The notes beneath the pieces were generated by a model. It saw only the letters and a list, made by a program, of their open reading frames with translations, had not been told where the DNA came from and made no database searches. From positions 310,001 to 374,000 of the forward strand of contig CAVYTS010000026.1 in the NCBI GenBank assembly GCA_963771305.1: a stretch of DNA of 64,000 nucleotides. Reading direction: 5' to 3'. Below are positions 33,708 through 43,152 of this stretch, piece after piece. This DNA comes from CAJCIT01 sp963771305 (GTDB lineage: Bacteria; Acidobacteriota; Terriglobia; Bryobacterales; Bryobacteraceae). Numbering within the stretch: position 1 is the first letter of the stretch; every line of letters starts with the position of its first letter. The position numbers and the translations under genes are program-made.

Positions 33708-35168
33708 ATGATGTCCATTTCCATCAGGTCTCTAACGCAGAGTCGAAAACTGTGCCTGCTGCTGATCGCCTTATGTTTCGTGATCTCCCGCTGTATTTAC
33801 TATTGGATGGGCGTGCGTTTCGAGGTGGCCCCTCTAACCTTCTACTGGCAAATGATCGATCCCGTGCTGCTCCGTGACGAGCTGTGGCGCAGCCTGTTTT
33901 ACTTGAGATCGCAGCTCCCGGGCTTCAATCTATACATTGGTTCGACCATGCACCTTGCCCCACGGCATTTCTTGACGGTCTTTCACGCGACTTATCTTTT
34001 GCTCGGGTTGACGCTGGGGATCTGCCTGTTCTTGTTACTCGATCGCTTGCGGCTCAGTCGTCCTGTCGCTTTCGTGATCGCGGTTGTCTGTATGATCAAC
34101 CCGGTAACAGTGCTATACGAGAACCGGCTTTTCTACGAATACCCGATCGCCGTTCTATTCTGCATCTCTGCCTTGTTCCTCCATCGTTACGCCGCCCGAA
34201 AGAATTGTATTGACGGGGTAGCTCTTTTCACTGCCTTGGCATGTATTGCGCTGCTCCGAGTCATCTTTCACCTGTTGTGGTTTTGGATGATCGTGGCTTT
34301 ATTGATCTATTTCCTGCCCAAGTGCCGGCGCAGAACGGCCCTATGTGCCGTCGCGCCGGGTGCTCTCATTGCTTTGGTTTACTTGAAGAGCATCGTCCTC
34401 TTCGGCCTATGGGCGCCGGGCAGCGACATTCACGGATCAATTAGCCTCGCCTACATGGCCGCGTACTCGATGACGCCGGATGACTTGCGGGGCCTTGCCG
34501 ATCAGGGCGCAATTTCGCCGATCATGCTCTCTGTCCCGAAATTCGAAGACCCGAAGCTCCTTCAAGTCGTGCCCATTCCTCCTAGAACCGGCATCAGAAT
34601 ACTCGACGAGCGTCTCAAATCAACGGGGGCAATCAATATGGATAGTCTCTGGATGGCAGCCGTTGGTCAACAACTCCAGCGGGACGGCTTAGTTTTGGTG
34701 CGTTCCCACCCCAAGGCTGTCCTTACGACGCTACGAAGAAACGTCATCCGATCTTTTTTGCCCGCAGATCTCGGCTGGCCGTTTGATCAGACGCAGCCAC
34801 CCAACCTCCAGGTGCTGGCCCCCTTGCTCACGGCTTATGATCTGGCCGTCTTCGGCAAACACCCTGCACGTAACTACGTGTTTGTATCTTGGTTCGCCAT
34901 TCCGTGCCTGCTTTGGTTTGGGCTTCGACGCACCGTTCGTTTGCTGAAGCGCGCGAGTCGATACCCGTACGCCAGACCTCGAGACTTGACCATAGCCTTT
35001 TGCTTCGGCAATATTGCATACTTAGGCACAGTTGTTGTTCTGTCCGTATACGTGGATCAAAACCGCTACTTGTTTGAGGTGTTCCCACTCTTCGCGATTC
35101 TGTTGGGAGCCTTGCTTGTTTACGCAGCCGGGCGACTCCCTGTCTGGCAGGCGCGGATTCGCTTGTAG
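33708..35168 (+). CDS. polytopic membrane protein, paralogue A (possible GT-C-type)
   Basis: A 486-residue protein with about ten hydrophobic helices. The opening 'SRKLCLLLIALCFVISRCIYYWMGVRF' and 'TFYWQMIDPVLLRDELWRSLFYLRSQLPG' (split: YYWMGVRF, IDPVLL, LWRSLFYL) are shared with the next gene at very high identity. A luminal-type loop early in the protein, many helices and a soluble stretch before the last helices recall GT-C glycosyltransferases or PMT-like proteins, but no catalytic motif is certain. The last helices lie around 'FCFGNIAYL' and 'RYLFEVFPLFAILLGALLV' (split). Function unknown. Confidence 0.7.
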   Translation: MMSISIRSLTQSRKLCLLLIALCFVISRCIYYWMGVRFEVAPLTFYWQMIDPVLLRDELWRSLFYLRSQLPGFNLYIGSTMHLAPRHFLTVFHATYLLLGLTLGICLFLLLDRLRLSRPVAFVIAVVCMINPVTVLYENRLFYEYPIAVLFCISALFLHRYAARKNCIDGVALFTALACIALLRVIFHLLWFWMIVALLIYFLPKCRRRTALCAVAPGALIALVYLKSIVLFGLWAPGSDIHGSISLAYMAAYSMTPDDLRGLADQGAISPIMLSVPKFEDPKLLQVVPIPPRTGIRILDERLKSTGAINMDSLWMAAVGQQLQRDGLVLVRSHPKAVLTTLRRNVIRSFLPADLGWPFDQTQPPNLQVLAPLLTAYDLAVFGKHPARNYVFVSWFAIPCLLWFGLRRTVRLLKRASRYPYARPRDLTIAFCFGNIAYLGTVVVLSVYVDQNRYLFEVFPLFAILLGALLVYAAGRLPVWQARIRL

Positions 35169-35171
35169 GGT

Positions 35172-35185
35172 GGGCGCCCTCGCCC
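35172..35185. repeat. short GGGCG-CCCT-CGCCC hairpin
   Basis: A 5-bp inverted repeat with the same arm and loop text as the hairpin at 30764-30777. It sits 4 bp after the stop of paralogue A, so it could also act as a transcript end. Confidence 0.45.
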
Positions 35186-35255
35186 GCAATCGACGCCTAC
35201 GTCGATTCGGCTTCCCTGGAAGCGTTTGTCTGGATCGCTGGTAATCTCGAAACTC

Positions 35256-36875
35256 ATGCGGCCCGCAGCCCCGTTTGGCAGTCGAAAACTGTGCCTGGTC
35301 CTGGTCCTCGCGACTTTCGCGATCTCCCGCTGCATTTATTACTGGATGGGTGTAAGGTTCGACCCGGAGAACCTGGACTTCTACTGGCAGATCATCGATC
35401 CAGCCTTACTTAGCGGCGATCTGTGGCGCAGCTTGTTCTACTTGCGAGCGCAACTCCCTGGCTTCAACTTCTACCTGGGTTCGATGATGCATCTCTTCCC
35501 CGGCCATTTGACGGCCGCTTTTCATGCGACCTATCTTCTGTTGGGATTAGTTCTGGGTATCTGCCTGTTCTTGTTACTGGACCGCTTGCGCCTAAGTCGT
35601 CCCGTTGCTCTTCTGATTACGGTCACCTGTATCGTCAGCCCGGTAACCGTCCTGTATGAGAACTGGCTCTTCTACGAATATCCGCTGGCGGTTTTGTTCT
35701 GCGTTTCTGCCCTGTTTCTTCACCGCTACGCCAGTAGCCACCATCGTCTTGATGGCATTGTGTTCTTCACCTCACTTCTACTCATCGCGCTTCTCCGCGT
35801 CATCTACCACCTCCTATGGTTTTGGATAATCGTGGCGGTGCTGGTTTACGTCCTGCCAAAGTGCCGCCGCCGGACACTCTTATGTGCCGCTGCGCCAGGC
35901 GCCGTCCTCTCTTTGGTCTATCTGAAGAGCCTTATTCTATTTGGGCTCTTTCTTCCGGGCAGCGACGTTTACGGGGCCATCAACCTCGCCTACATGACAC
36001 GCTTCACACTTCCGCAGGAGGCCCTGGCCAGTATGGTGGCGAAAGGTGCAGTTTCGCCGATTCTTCTGCACGACTTCGAAGACGAAGAGCTGCTTCAGGC
36101 AGTGCCGCTTCCCCCCAAGACCGGGATACCGATTCTCGACCAGCGCCTCAAATCGAACGGCAACATCAATATGGATAGCCTTTGGATGGAGGCAGTTGGC
36201 CGCCAACTCCACAAGGATGGCTTAGCCCTTCTGCGCGCCCACCCGGAGGCTACCCTCGAAACGATTAGTGGAAGCGTCGGGCTGTATTTCCTCCCGGCCG
36301 ATGCCGGCTTCCCTTTCGTGTCGGGTCCATCCGCGAATCGAGAGCTCCTGTCGCCTTTCCTCAAGGTATTCGATCTGGTCGTCAGCGGCAAAGATCCCTC
36401 CAACGACTACGCATTTTTCTCGTACCTGACGATTCCGATCCTGCTCTGCTTTGGCTTTTGGCGTTCGCGGCGCTGGCTGAAGACCGCGCCCCCGAACCAT
36501 GCGCGTCAGAGCACCGCGGCACAGCCTTCAGGCTGTGATGTCCAGAACGAAAACTCCAGCACAGAACCGCGCGCGTCAGCAAGGGGACCCATCGGCGGCT
36601 ACGGTCAGCAAACGGAACTCGGCTTTGTTCCGCGCTGGCTGAGGCGTGCGGTCCGCCGCCCTCGCGGTAATCCCCTCGACCTCACCATCGTTTTCGCCTT
36701 CGGCAATATTGCCTATTTGTCTGCGGTTGTTGTGTTCACCGTATATATGGACCAAAATCGCTATCGATTTGAGGTCTTCCCACTATTTGTGGTCCTATTG
36801 GGAGCACTGATTGGTTTCGCCACTTCGCGATGCCGCGCTTTGTGGTCAGCCCGGAAAAAGTCGGAGACTGACTGA
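35256..36875 (+). CDS. polytopic membrane protein, paralogue B, with in-frame repeat insertion
   Basis: A 539-residue tandem paralogue of the preceding gene. It shares 'SRKLCL', 'ISRCIYYWMGVRF', 'LDRLRLSRPVA', 'AFGNIAYLSAVVVF' and 'DQNRYRFEVFPLF'. I start at ATG 35256, where it aligns with paralogue A; a TTG at 35226 is possible. Compared with paralogue A it has about 54 extra polar residues near 410-460 ('ARQSTAAQPSG', 'STEPRASARG'), encoded by a repeat insertion (36481-36642). The insertion falls in a loop before the last two helices, so the protein may still fold. Confidence 0.7.
   Translation: MRPAAPFGSRKLCLVLVLATFAISRCIYYWMGVRFDPENLDFYWQIIDPALLSGDLWRSLFYLRAQLPGFNFYLGSMMHLFPGHLTAAFHATYLLLGLVLGICLFLLLDRLRLSRPVALLITVTCIVSPVTVLYENWLFYEYPLAVLFCVSALFLHRYASSHHRLDGIVFFTSLLLIALLRVIYHLLWFWIIVAVLVYVLPKCRRRTLLCAAAPGAVLSLVYLKSLILFGLFLPGSDVYGAINLAYMTRFTLPQEALASMVAKGAVSPILLHDFEDEELLQAVPLPPKTGIPILDQRLKSNGNINMDSLWMEAVGRQLHKDGLALLRAHPEATLETISGSVGLYFLPADAGFPFVSGPSANRELLSPFLKVFDLVVSGKDPSNDYAFFSYLTIPILLCFGFWRSRRWLKTAPPNHARQSTAAQPSGCDVQNENSSTEPRASARGPIGGYGQQTELGFVPRWLRRAVRRPRGNPLDLTIVFAFGNIAYLSAVVVFTVYMDQNRYRFEVFPLFVVLLGALIGFATSRCRALWSARKKSETD
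36481..36642 (+). repeat. 162-bp repeat insertion inside a gene, flanked by 10-bp direct repeats
   Basis: CGCTGGCTGA occurs at 36471-36480 and again at 36633-36642, exactly 162 bp (54 codons) apart, like a target-site duplication. The insert holds a perfect hairpin CACAGCC-TTCA-GGCTGTG (36520-36537) and the block CACAGAACCGCGCGCGT (36560-36576), also present at 31804-31820. The reading frame is kept throughout. The paralogue at 33708 lacks it. Confidence 0.7.
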
Positions 36876-36929
36876 AGCACGGGGCGGCCCCTGATCATTA
36901 GTAATGTGGGCCTCCCGACCCGCCAGCGG

Positions 36930-37305
36930 GTGTGCCCAGCATGGTCAGAATCTCGTTGGATGAAAGGCGCCAATCGGAAGCGATAACGGAAACCGTAGCG
37001 AAACCGCAATGCGTAGCCGTGAGGCGAAGCTGAAAGAAGGGGGATGGCAAACTCTTGTCCGTAGGAACACGAAAGCGGGCCCGGAAGTGACGGACTTGCG
37101 ACACGATTTCCGCGAACCTGAAAGAGAGCGAGGTACGAGAGCCGGATGGAAGAAGTAGTTCAGGAAAAGAACCCGGCGGCCGTACTGGGAGCGGCGAAAC
37201 GCAATCAGAGGCGCTCCGGGGATCGACCAGATGAAGACGAGTGAACTGGGGAGCCATCTTCAGAAGCACTGGCTCAAGATCCGGGCGAAATTAGAAGTCT
37301 ACCTG
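36930..37305 (+). mobile_element. 5' relic of a group II intron with start of its reverse transcriptase
   Basis: From 36930 the sequence begins GTGTGCCCAGCATGG, like the conserved GUGYG 5' end of bacterial group II introns, and continues as structured GA-rich RNA-like text (GTGAGGCGAAGCTGAAAG, TCCGTAGGAACA). At 37146 ATG opens 'MEEVVQEKNPAAVLGAAKRN'; after a +1 shift near 37205 the frame continues 'GAPGIDQMKTSELGSHLQKH' then 'WLKIRAKL'. This is the standard start of an intron-encoded reverse transcriptase/maturase (GAPGID.M). Everything after about 37305 is missing. The rest of 36876-37408 shows no gene. Confidence 0.75.
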
Positions 37306-37408
37306 CATTCCACGATTTCGCCTTGACGCAAGACTTCAGTGCTCAGCGACATTGGCAGCGTGTGCGACGCCACGCCGCTATGTCCCGGATGAGCTTTGAT
37401 CGGGATCC

Positions 37409-40174
37409 CTAGAAGTGGAAACCGATAGTCGCTGTGATGGCGCGCGGTGTAACGTAGTGCGTCCCGCTGAAGGTGGAAAGGAAGTTGTAAAGCGCTTCTT
37501 GGTTCGTGAGATTCACAATCGTCAGGCGTGCGCTCAATTTGAATTTATCGCCGCGCAGCAGGTTGTCCTGCCCGATCGCGATATCGAAGAGATTGCGCGA
37601 CGCGATGCGGGGCGGATTATGGTCGTTGTTTTCAGTCCCAGCCGCTGGGATTGTCAGGTATTTAGAGCCGTATTGTGAGGCCGGACAAATGCTATTCGGA
37701 CTGATCGGCGTGGTCGGCGTGGCATATACGCCTGCGCAATAGAGGCCGGCCTGATACTGCTGGTCTGGAGTAAGGATGGAGGCGTCAACAATCGTGTTGG
37801 TTCCGTTCGGCCCGTTATTGCATTCGCCTCCCGCACAAGGAACCGGTCCGGCCACCTGGCCGCTGTCATAGCGCCAGTTCAGGCCGATCCAAGGCAGATT
37901 CTTCTTAGGTTGATATTGAGCGTGAGTGGTTTGATTGAAGTGCTCATCATGGTCGATGCGGAAGACTCCCGTGTTACCGGTCGTTGTGGGCGTGATACCA
38001 ATTCCAGCGAGCTGCGGTCCGAAGAACCGCGCTGCAAGACTCGACATAACTACATATGCTGTAAAACCGTGGAACTCGGGGACGCTAGCGCGCATGGCGA
38101 ATCCGGGGATTTTTGATTTCCGCCATTCGATGGGATAGGTGATGGGCGTGTTGCCGAGCACGCTGAAGTCATAGGCGAGGTTGGTGTATTTCCAGATGTA
38201 CTCGGCATCGATGACCAGAAACTTCCCGAACGCCTGCTGCAGGCCAACGTGGTATTCGTTGCGCGTGCTCGGCTTGAGGGGCGATGTGAGGCAAGGATAG
38301 CCTTGTGTAATCGACGTGAGCGCGTTTATGACGGCATCGTTGCATCCCAGGCTAGCGAGCACCAGGTTCTCGTTGAACGGCGATTCCAGTGAGTAGGCGT
38401 AGGCGACTCGCAAGACTGTGTTGGTTCGCCTGATGTTGTAGGCGGCGCCGAGCCGGGGCTCCGCCGCGCTGGCACTGGTTATGCCGCGATAGATGTCGCC
38501 GCGAACGCCAAGATTAAGGGTCCAGTTCTTCAAGGTGATTGCGTCCTGAATATAGAGCGCGCCCTCATGGATGTCCGCGTGGCCCAGGTGGTTGTACAGG
38601 CCTGTCGTGGGCGTCGGCCTGGTCAAATCGAGGGGGCCAAGAATCGGCAAGTACCCCGGGTTCTGTTGCAGTCCCCCGGCGCATTGACTGGGCATCGTGA
38701 TAGATGGGTTCGTATTGGGACTTCCATCCGAGTTTAAGCAAGGAGCGTTCTCCAGCGGATCGACAATTCCAAACCGGTCGCTCTCGTTCAGGATGGTGTC
38801 CTCAAAGGTGCCGCCGATCTTGATGTTGTGGATGCCTTTGACATACGAGAGACTAGCGCGCGCGCCGACGTTCGTCAGCATACGTTCCTGATCGACCGTA
38901 TTGGTCTGCAGATTCGGTGTAAAGTCGGCGTACGGGTTATCGCTGCCGTAGTAGTTAAACTGATCGTGCCGCACGAAAGCGCCGAACGTGACTAGCGTGG
39001 TCGGACTGAGGAGATGCGTCCATGCCGGTGCGATGTTGTATGTGAGAATCTTCGCGCGCTGATCCTGCGAGCCGACCGGCAGACCGTTGGGGCCCAGACC
39101 GCCGTTGTCGACCTCGAGTCCCGACCAGGCTGTTGCGTTCTGAGAGTCCCATGAATTGGGCGTCTGGAACCAGGATCGTGAAAAGCCAAGATTCAGGTTG
39201 ATTGAGTCCGAGTCGGTGGGCTTCAGATCGAAGCGGTCGAATACATTGGTCTCATTGCCTTGGTTGTGGAGCACGGTGAACTCGGGCGCGTCAAGAAATC
39301 GAGAGGTATCGAGACCGTTCATCGAGACAAAATTGCCCCAGGCTTGGCCGCCCCACGCAAGGTCGAATCCGCCGCCTGCGGTGCCAAAGTTGCCGAAGGT
39401 CGTGGTCACGTCGCCGTGGGGTTGAGTCACACCCAGACCGGAGCGCGTATTCACCACGATCACGACGCTGGTTTTGCCGCCATATTCGGCGGGAGGCGCG
39501 CCCGCAATGACCTCCATCGACTGCACGGAGTCGAGCGGAATCTGATTAGAGAAGACTTTGCTTTGCTGGTCGGTGATGGGCTGGCCGTCGACGGAGAATG
39601 AGTTCGAGGCATGGTCGCCGAATCCATGAAAGAGACCGTCCGAATCGGCCGAGATACCAGGTGTGGCCAGTGTCACCAACGAACTGAGTGATGAGGAACT
39701 GCTCTCCAGAGGAAGCTTGTCAAAGAGCGCCCGATCCACGTCGGTGTGCGAAGTCGAATCGGTCTCGATCAGGTCTCCGGCCTCCGACACTGTCACTTCG
39801 GTCTTCGTCTCGCCGATGGTCAGAGTGATCTTCAACTCGCTCGGCACCGATGAACGCACGTTCACGTCCTGCTCGCCCGGCTGAAACCCCGGCGCCGTAA
39901 TAGCAACGTGATAGTTGTTGAAGGGCACGTTAGCGAAGGCGAAGTTGCCCTGAGCGTCCGTCTGGGCGGATAGGCTAAATTTCGAGACTGTATTCTGAAT
40001 CGTTACCGTTGCGTTATTGATGGCCGCGCCGGAGGGGTCGAGGACCGAACCTTTCACAGCACCGCTATTGGACTGGGCAAAACCGGGAACACTCCAAGTG
40101 AGGAAAAAGATTAAGAACGCAAGGATGGACCTTGTCGATTTGGACACTACCCGATTGTCGAGTGAGCTCGCCAT
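37409..40174 (-). CDS. Oar-like TonB-dependent outer-membrane receptor
   Basis: A 921-residue protein. The signal peptide (about 12-34, ending GFAQ) is followed by a carboxypeptidase-regulatory-like domain (about 38-120, 'GAVKGSVLDPSGAAINNATVTI'), split here as GAVKGSVLDPSGAAI. A plug (about 125-250) and a beta-barrel ending in 'ATIGFHF', with a terminal aromatic, complete it. It would import or handle a large substrate using TonB energy. Oar-like receptors are greatly expanded in Acidobacteriota. The two-component genes upstream on the same strand may control it, but that is only positional. Confidence 0.9.
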   Translation of the reverse strand: MASSLDNRVVSKSTRSILAFLIFFLTWSVPGFAQSNSGAVKGSVLDPSGAAINNATVTIQNTVSKFSLSAQTDAQGNFAFANVPFNNYHVAITAPGFQPGEQDVNVRSSVPSELKITLTIGETKTEVTVSEAGDLIETDSTSHTDVDRALFDKLPLESSSSSLSSLVTLATPGISADSDGLFHGFGDHASNSFSVDGQPITDQQSKVFSNQIPLDSVQSMEVIAGAPPAEYGGKTSVVIVVNTRSGLGVTQPHGDVTTTFGNFGTAGGGFDLAWGGQAWGNFVSMNGLDTSRFLDAPEFTVLHNQGNETNVFDRFDLKPTDSDSINLNLGFSRSWFQTPNSWDSQNATAWSGLEVDNGGLGPNGLPVGSQDQRAKILTYNIAPAWTHLLSPTTLVTFGAFVRHDQFNYYGSDNPYADFTPNLQTNTVDQERMLTNVGARASLSYVKGIHNIKIGGTFEDTILNESDRFGIVDPLENAPCLNSDGSPNTNPSITMPSQCAGGLQQNPGYLPILGPLDLTRPTPTTGLYNHLGHADIHEGALYIQDAITLKNWTLNLGVRGDIYRGITSASAAEPRLGAAYNIRRTNTVLRVAYAYSLESPFNENLVLASLGCNDAVINALTSITQGYPCLTSPLKPSTRNEYHVGLQQAFGKFLVIDAEYIWKYTNLAYDFSVLGNTPITYPIEWRKSKIPGFAMRASVPEFHGFTAYVVMSSLAARFFGPQLAGIGITPTTTGNTGVFRIDHDEHFNQTTHAQYQPKKNLPWIGLNWRYDSGQVAGPVPCAGGECNNGPNGTNTIVDASILTPDQQYQAGLYCAGVYATPTTPISPNSICPASQYGSKYLTIPAAGTENNDHNPPRIASRNLFDIAIGQDNLLRGDKFKLSARLTIVNLTNQEALYNFLSTFSGTHYVTPRAITATIGFHF

Positions 40175-40278
40175 AACTCGGACCGATATCCGACCGCTGA
40201 CCTATAGATGCCGGTGAGCGGGCTGTGATTTCCGGCGAGCGGACCGATGGAGCCTTGGCCAGATGAAGACTCGAAGAC

Positions 40279-41112
40279 CTACCAGCTCAAAACGTCGCGC
40301 ACGTTTTTCGCCTGGCGCTTGCTGACGATGAATTCGTCGCCGTTGTTCAGGGTGACGAGCCACCGCTGGCTCGTAATCATACTCATCTTGCGAATCTGAT
40401 TGATGTTGATGAGCGTGTTCCGATGGATGCGGCGAAACGAACTATTGGGCAGGCGTTCTTCGAGGGCTCGCAGGCTGTGCGGGGCGTAGTAGCGCTGTTT
40501 GGCGGTGACGATCCAGGTAACATCGCCTTCGGCTTGAAACGCCAGCACCTCGTTCAGATTGATCAGGAAATACTCTTCGCCCAACTTGCCGACCACTTTG
40601 CGCGGCTGGGTCGATCCGGGAGAAGCGGCGGATCCAAGCTCCTGCAGCTTGACGACTGTTTCGGCGACTCGCAACGGGCTGCGATAGAGCCGGCTGGCGC
40701 GCTCCACTGCCTGCGCCAGTCGCTGGTGGCCGACGGGTTTGAGCAAGTAATCCACGGCGCCCGCTTCAAAGGCGCGGATCGCATGCTGGTCGTATGCCGT
40801 GACCATGACGAACGCCGGCATGTGGCCGCCTTGCAACTGGCCGAGCACCTCGAACCCGTTCATGACCGGCATCTGTACGTCGAGGAAGACCAGATCGGGC
40901 ATCGCGGAAGACATCATCGACAATGCCGCTGCGCCGTTCTCGGCCTCCCCGATGACTTCAACCGTGTCCATCAAGTCGAGCTCTTCCCGGAGCACTTGGC
41001 GGGCAATCGGTTCGTCGTCGACGATCAGTACTCGAAGCGGAGACACTATAGCTGAGTTGACCGGCTCGGTCGAGGCGTGGGAAGCGTTCGTCGATGTTCG
41101 GCCTGGTTTCAT
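40279..41112 (-). CDS. LytTR-type response regulator
   Basis: A 277-residue protein. The receiver domain (about 27-140) has the phosphoacceptor Asp in 'PDLVFLDVQMPVMNG' and the conserved Lys in 'DYLLKPV'. A linker leads to a C-terminal LytTR DNA-binding domain (about 170-275, 'FRRIHRNTLININQI'). It is the partner of the LytS-like kinase gene that ends 14 bp upstream. Targets are unknown; the TonB receptor gene downstream is a candidate. Confidence 0.92.
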   Translation of the reverse strand: MKPGRTSTNASHASTEPVNSAIVSPLRVLIVDDEPIARQVLREELDLMDTVEVIGEAENGAAALSMMSSAMPDLVFLDVQMPVMNGFEVLGQLQGGHMPAFVMVTAYDQHAIRAFEAGAVDYLLKPVGHQRLAQAVERASRLYRSPLRVAETVVKLQELGSAASPGSTQPRKVVGKLGEEYFLINLNEVLAFQAEGDVTWIVTAKQRYYAPHSLRALEERLPNSSFRRIHRNTLININQIRKMSMITSQRWLVTLNNGDEFIVSKRQAKNVRDVLSW

Positions 41113-41126
41113 TCCCCAATGGCCCG

Positions 41127-43037
41127 CTAACCGGCGTGAACGGACGCGGCGGGTGTCTCTGCGGCGAGGCTTGTCCCGGTAGCCGGCTGGCGGGTGGGCA
41201 CTAGAAACCAGACCTTCGTTCCGGCGCTACTCGAGCCGATGTGCAGCTTCGCCGCAGGTCCATAACAGAGGCTCAACCGCCGCCGGACATTAGCGAGCCC
41301 CACTCCCAGGCCACCGTTCCCGGCCTGCTTCTGAGCGGGAAAACCACTTCCGGTATCCTGCACGGCGATGAGCAAACCGGATGGCGTCTCTTCGATCTTC
41401 AAGTGAACACGGCCGCCGCCCTGCTTGCTGGCGATCCCGTGCTTGACCGCGTTTTCCACCAATGGCTGGACGGAAAGGATAGGAATGAGAGTGGTCCGGG
41501 CCGATTCCGGAACAGTGATTTCTGTCTTCAGGCGATCACCTAGACGAAGCGCTTCGATTTCCAAGTAGGCCTCGATGATGCGTAACTCTTCCTCCAAGGG
41601 GATGAATCCTCGATCCCCCTGCAGGAAGTAGCGGAAGACATCCGCCAGATTCAAGACCATGCGGCGCGCGTCCAGTGAACGCCGGTCGATGATTCCGTAG
41701 AGAGTGTTGAAGGCGTTGAATAGGAAATGAGGGTTGATCTGGGCTTGCAGTGCACGGAGTTCGGCCTGGCTGACCAGGCGCTTGAGCTCGTCGGCTCGAA
41801 AACGCTCAATCTGCTCCGCGACCACGGCGCCCAGCCCGCGCATTTCATCAAGGTCTTCGCTGAGGTAGCGGCGGCCTCCTCGCCTCGTGCCGAACATCAG
41901 GAAACGGGCCTCCGTATTCGATAGTCGCAGCGGAATTTGCGCCTCGGCCCAGAATCGCTCGTCGCGAAATTCCTTCGCGTTGGTATCGGCTGCCAGGATC
42001 GACGGCTTATCATTGCGCGAACCCAAGGCATCACCGGGCAGGACAGCGAACAATTCGGTTCCCAGATGATGGGCGATCTCGCGCGTAGCCTGCGTCAGCA
42101 GTTCGTCCTCCGATTGGGCAAGCGAAGAAGCCGCCAGAATTCCGTTCACAGCCTTGTCGAGCGGTTCACGGCGAAAGATGACGCGGCTGAGCCAGGCTTG
42201 CATCAGGTTACGGAAGTGGGCGAACAGAACCAACGACAGACATAGCGAGACGAGCAGCAGGCCGGCTAGGAACATGTTCGATCCCACGGTCTCGGAAAGT
42301 CCGAAACGCCGGTTCAAAACCAGTAGCATCGTGAGGTAGGCAACCGCTAAGACAGCGTTCGAGACGAAGCGCACAAAGGTATCGAGCAACAGGAATCGAT
42401 AATCCTGCAGCAAAACGATCAACGCGACTGGAATGCCGATATGGTGCCAGGCAATCTCGCCGGTCCAAGGCGACCCCACGTGCCCGTAACCAAAATGAAG
42501 AAAGGACGTGGTGAAGAGCAGCAGACAGGGAAAGGTAAGCCAGTCGGAGCTTTCCACTGGCCTATCGAAATGGAAACCATTCCGGAGAAAGAAGCTCAGC
42601 ACCGTCAGCACGCCGAAGCCGCCCGCAATCGCGATTAGCGCGGCCTGGTGGAGAGCGAGGCTCGATGAGAAAAGTTCAATAGAGTGCAAGCCGATGGCGA
42701 TCGCACTTACGGAATAGCCGGCCGCCACAATGGCTCGCTCACGTCCATGCAGCGCAACTAGCAGAAGAATAGCCGGCAAAACGCTCAGCACGGAGAAGCT
42801 GAGGGTCATGACGATCCGGATGAGGAGTTCGTTGCTTGAACCAAGTGCGATGAGGGATCCGGCGTTCCAGGCCAGCGCAAGCGCCGCGGCCAGAACCGAG
42901 AGCCGGGTCTGCCTCACGCCATTCGAGCGCCAATCGCGGATCAACAGCCCGATCGTCAGGCCAAAGAGAAGCAGGCCCGCTGTGTGCCCGATCGTATTGA
43001 TCAGCACCGGGTCCGTCAAATTGGCGTTATTCCACAT
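41127..43037 (-). CDS. LytS/YehU-type sensor histidine kinase
   Basis: About 636 residues from ATG 43037 ('MWNNANLTDPV'); the frame extends to a TTG at 43079, but that lies in the terminator hairpin. About eight N-terminal membrane helices (10-300) precede a GAF-like region (about 310-410). The kinase core then follows: 'QAQINPHFLFNAFNTLYGIID', with the phospho-accepting His, and the ATPase motif 'PLVENAVKHGI' ... 'DTGSGFP' ... 'GLGVGLANVRRRL'. It would phosphorylate the LytTR regulator encoded next. A GTGGGG/CCCCAC inverted repeat sits just before the ATG. Signal unknown. Confidence 0.9.
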   Translation of the reverse strand: MWNNANLTDPVLINTIGHTAGLLLFGLTIGLLIRDWRSNGVRQTRLSVLAAALALAWNAGSLIALGSSNELLIRIVMTLSFSVLSVLPAILLLVALHGRERAIVAAGYSVSAIAIGLHSIELFSSSLALHQAALIAIAGGFGVLTVLSFFLRNGFHFDRPVESSDWLTFPCLLLFTTSFLHFGYGHVGSPWTGEIAWHHIGIPVALIVLLQDYRFLLLDTFVRFVSNAVLAVAYLTMLLVLNRRFGLSETVGSNMFLAGLLLVSLCLSLVLFAHFRNLMQAWLSRVIFRREPLDKAVNGILAASSLAQSEDELLTQATREIAHHLGTELFAVLPGDALGSRNDKPSILAADTNAKEFRDERFWAEAQIPLRLSNTEARFLMFGTRRGGRRYLSEDLDEMRGLGAVVAEQIERFRADELKRLVSQAELRALQAQINPHFLFNAFNTLYGIIDRRSLDARRMVLNLADVFRYFLQGDRGFIPLEEELRIIEAYLEIEALRLGDRLKTEITVPESARTTLIPILSVQPLVENAVKHGIASKQGGGRVHLKIEETPSGLLIAVQDTGSGFPAQKQAGNGGLGVGLANVRRRLSLCYGPAAKLHIGSSSAGTKVWFLVPTRQPATGTSLAAETPAASVHAG

Positions 43038-43079
43038 GCGTGGGGGCTTCTCTCCCCACGATACTTCAGATCGCAACAA

Positions 43080-43114
43080 GAAGCGGGCCTGCCTTTAGGG
43101 GGCGGGCCCGCTTC
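43080..43114 (-). terminator. hairpin terminator after the second small secreted-protein gene
   Basis: GAAGCGGGCC / GGCCCGCTTC forms a 10-bp stem around a 15-base loop (43080-43089 with 43105-43114). The stem sequence is the same as in the hairpin at 7193-7233, so gene and terminator were copied together. Confidence 0.7.
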
Positions 43115-43152
43115 CTTAGGTCAGGCACGATCCGTCTTTCAGCGCTTACCGA

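Noticed and set aside
36898..37269. A 123-codon minus-strand frame
   Set aside because: It is antisense to the group II intron relic, which explains the sequence better.
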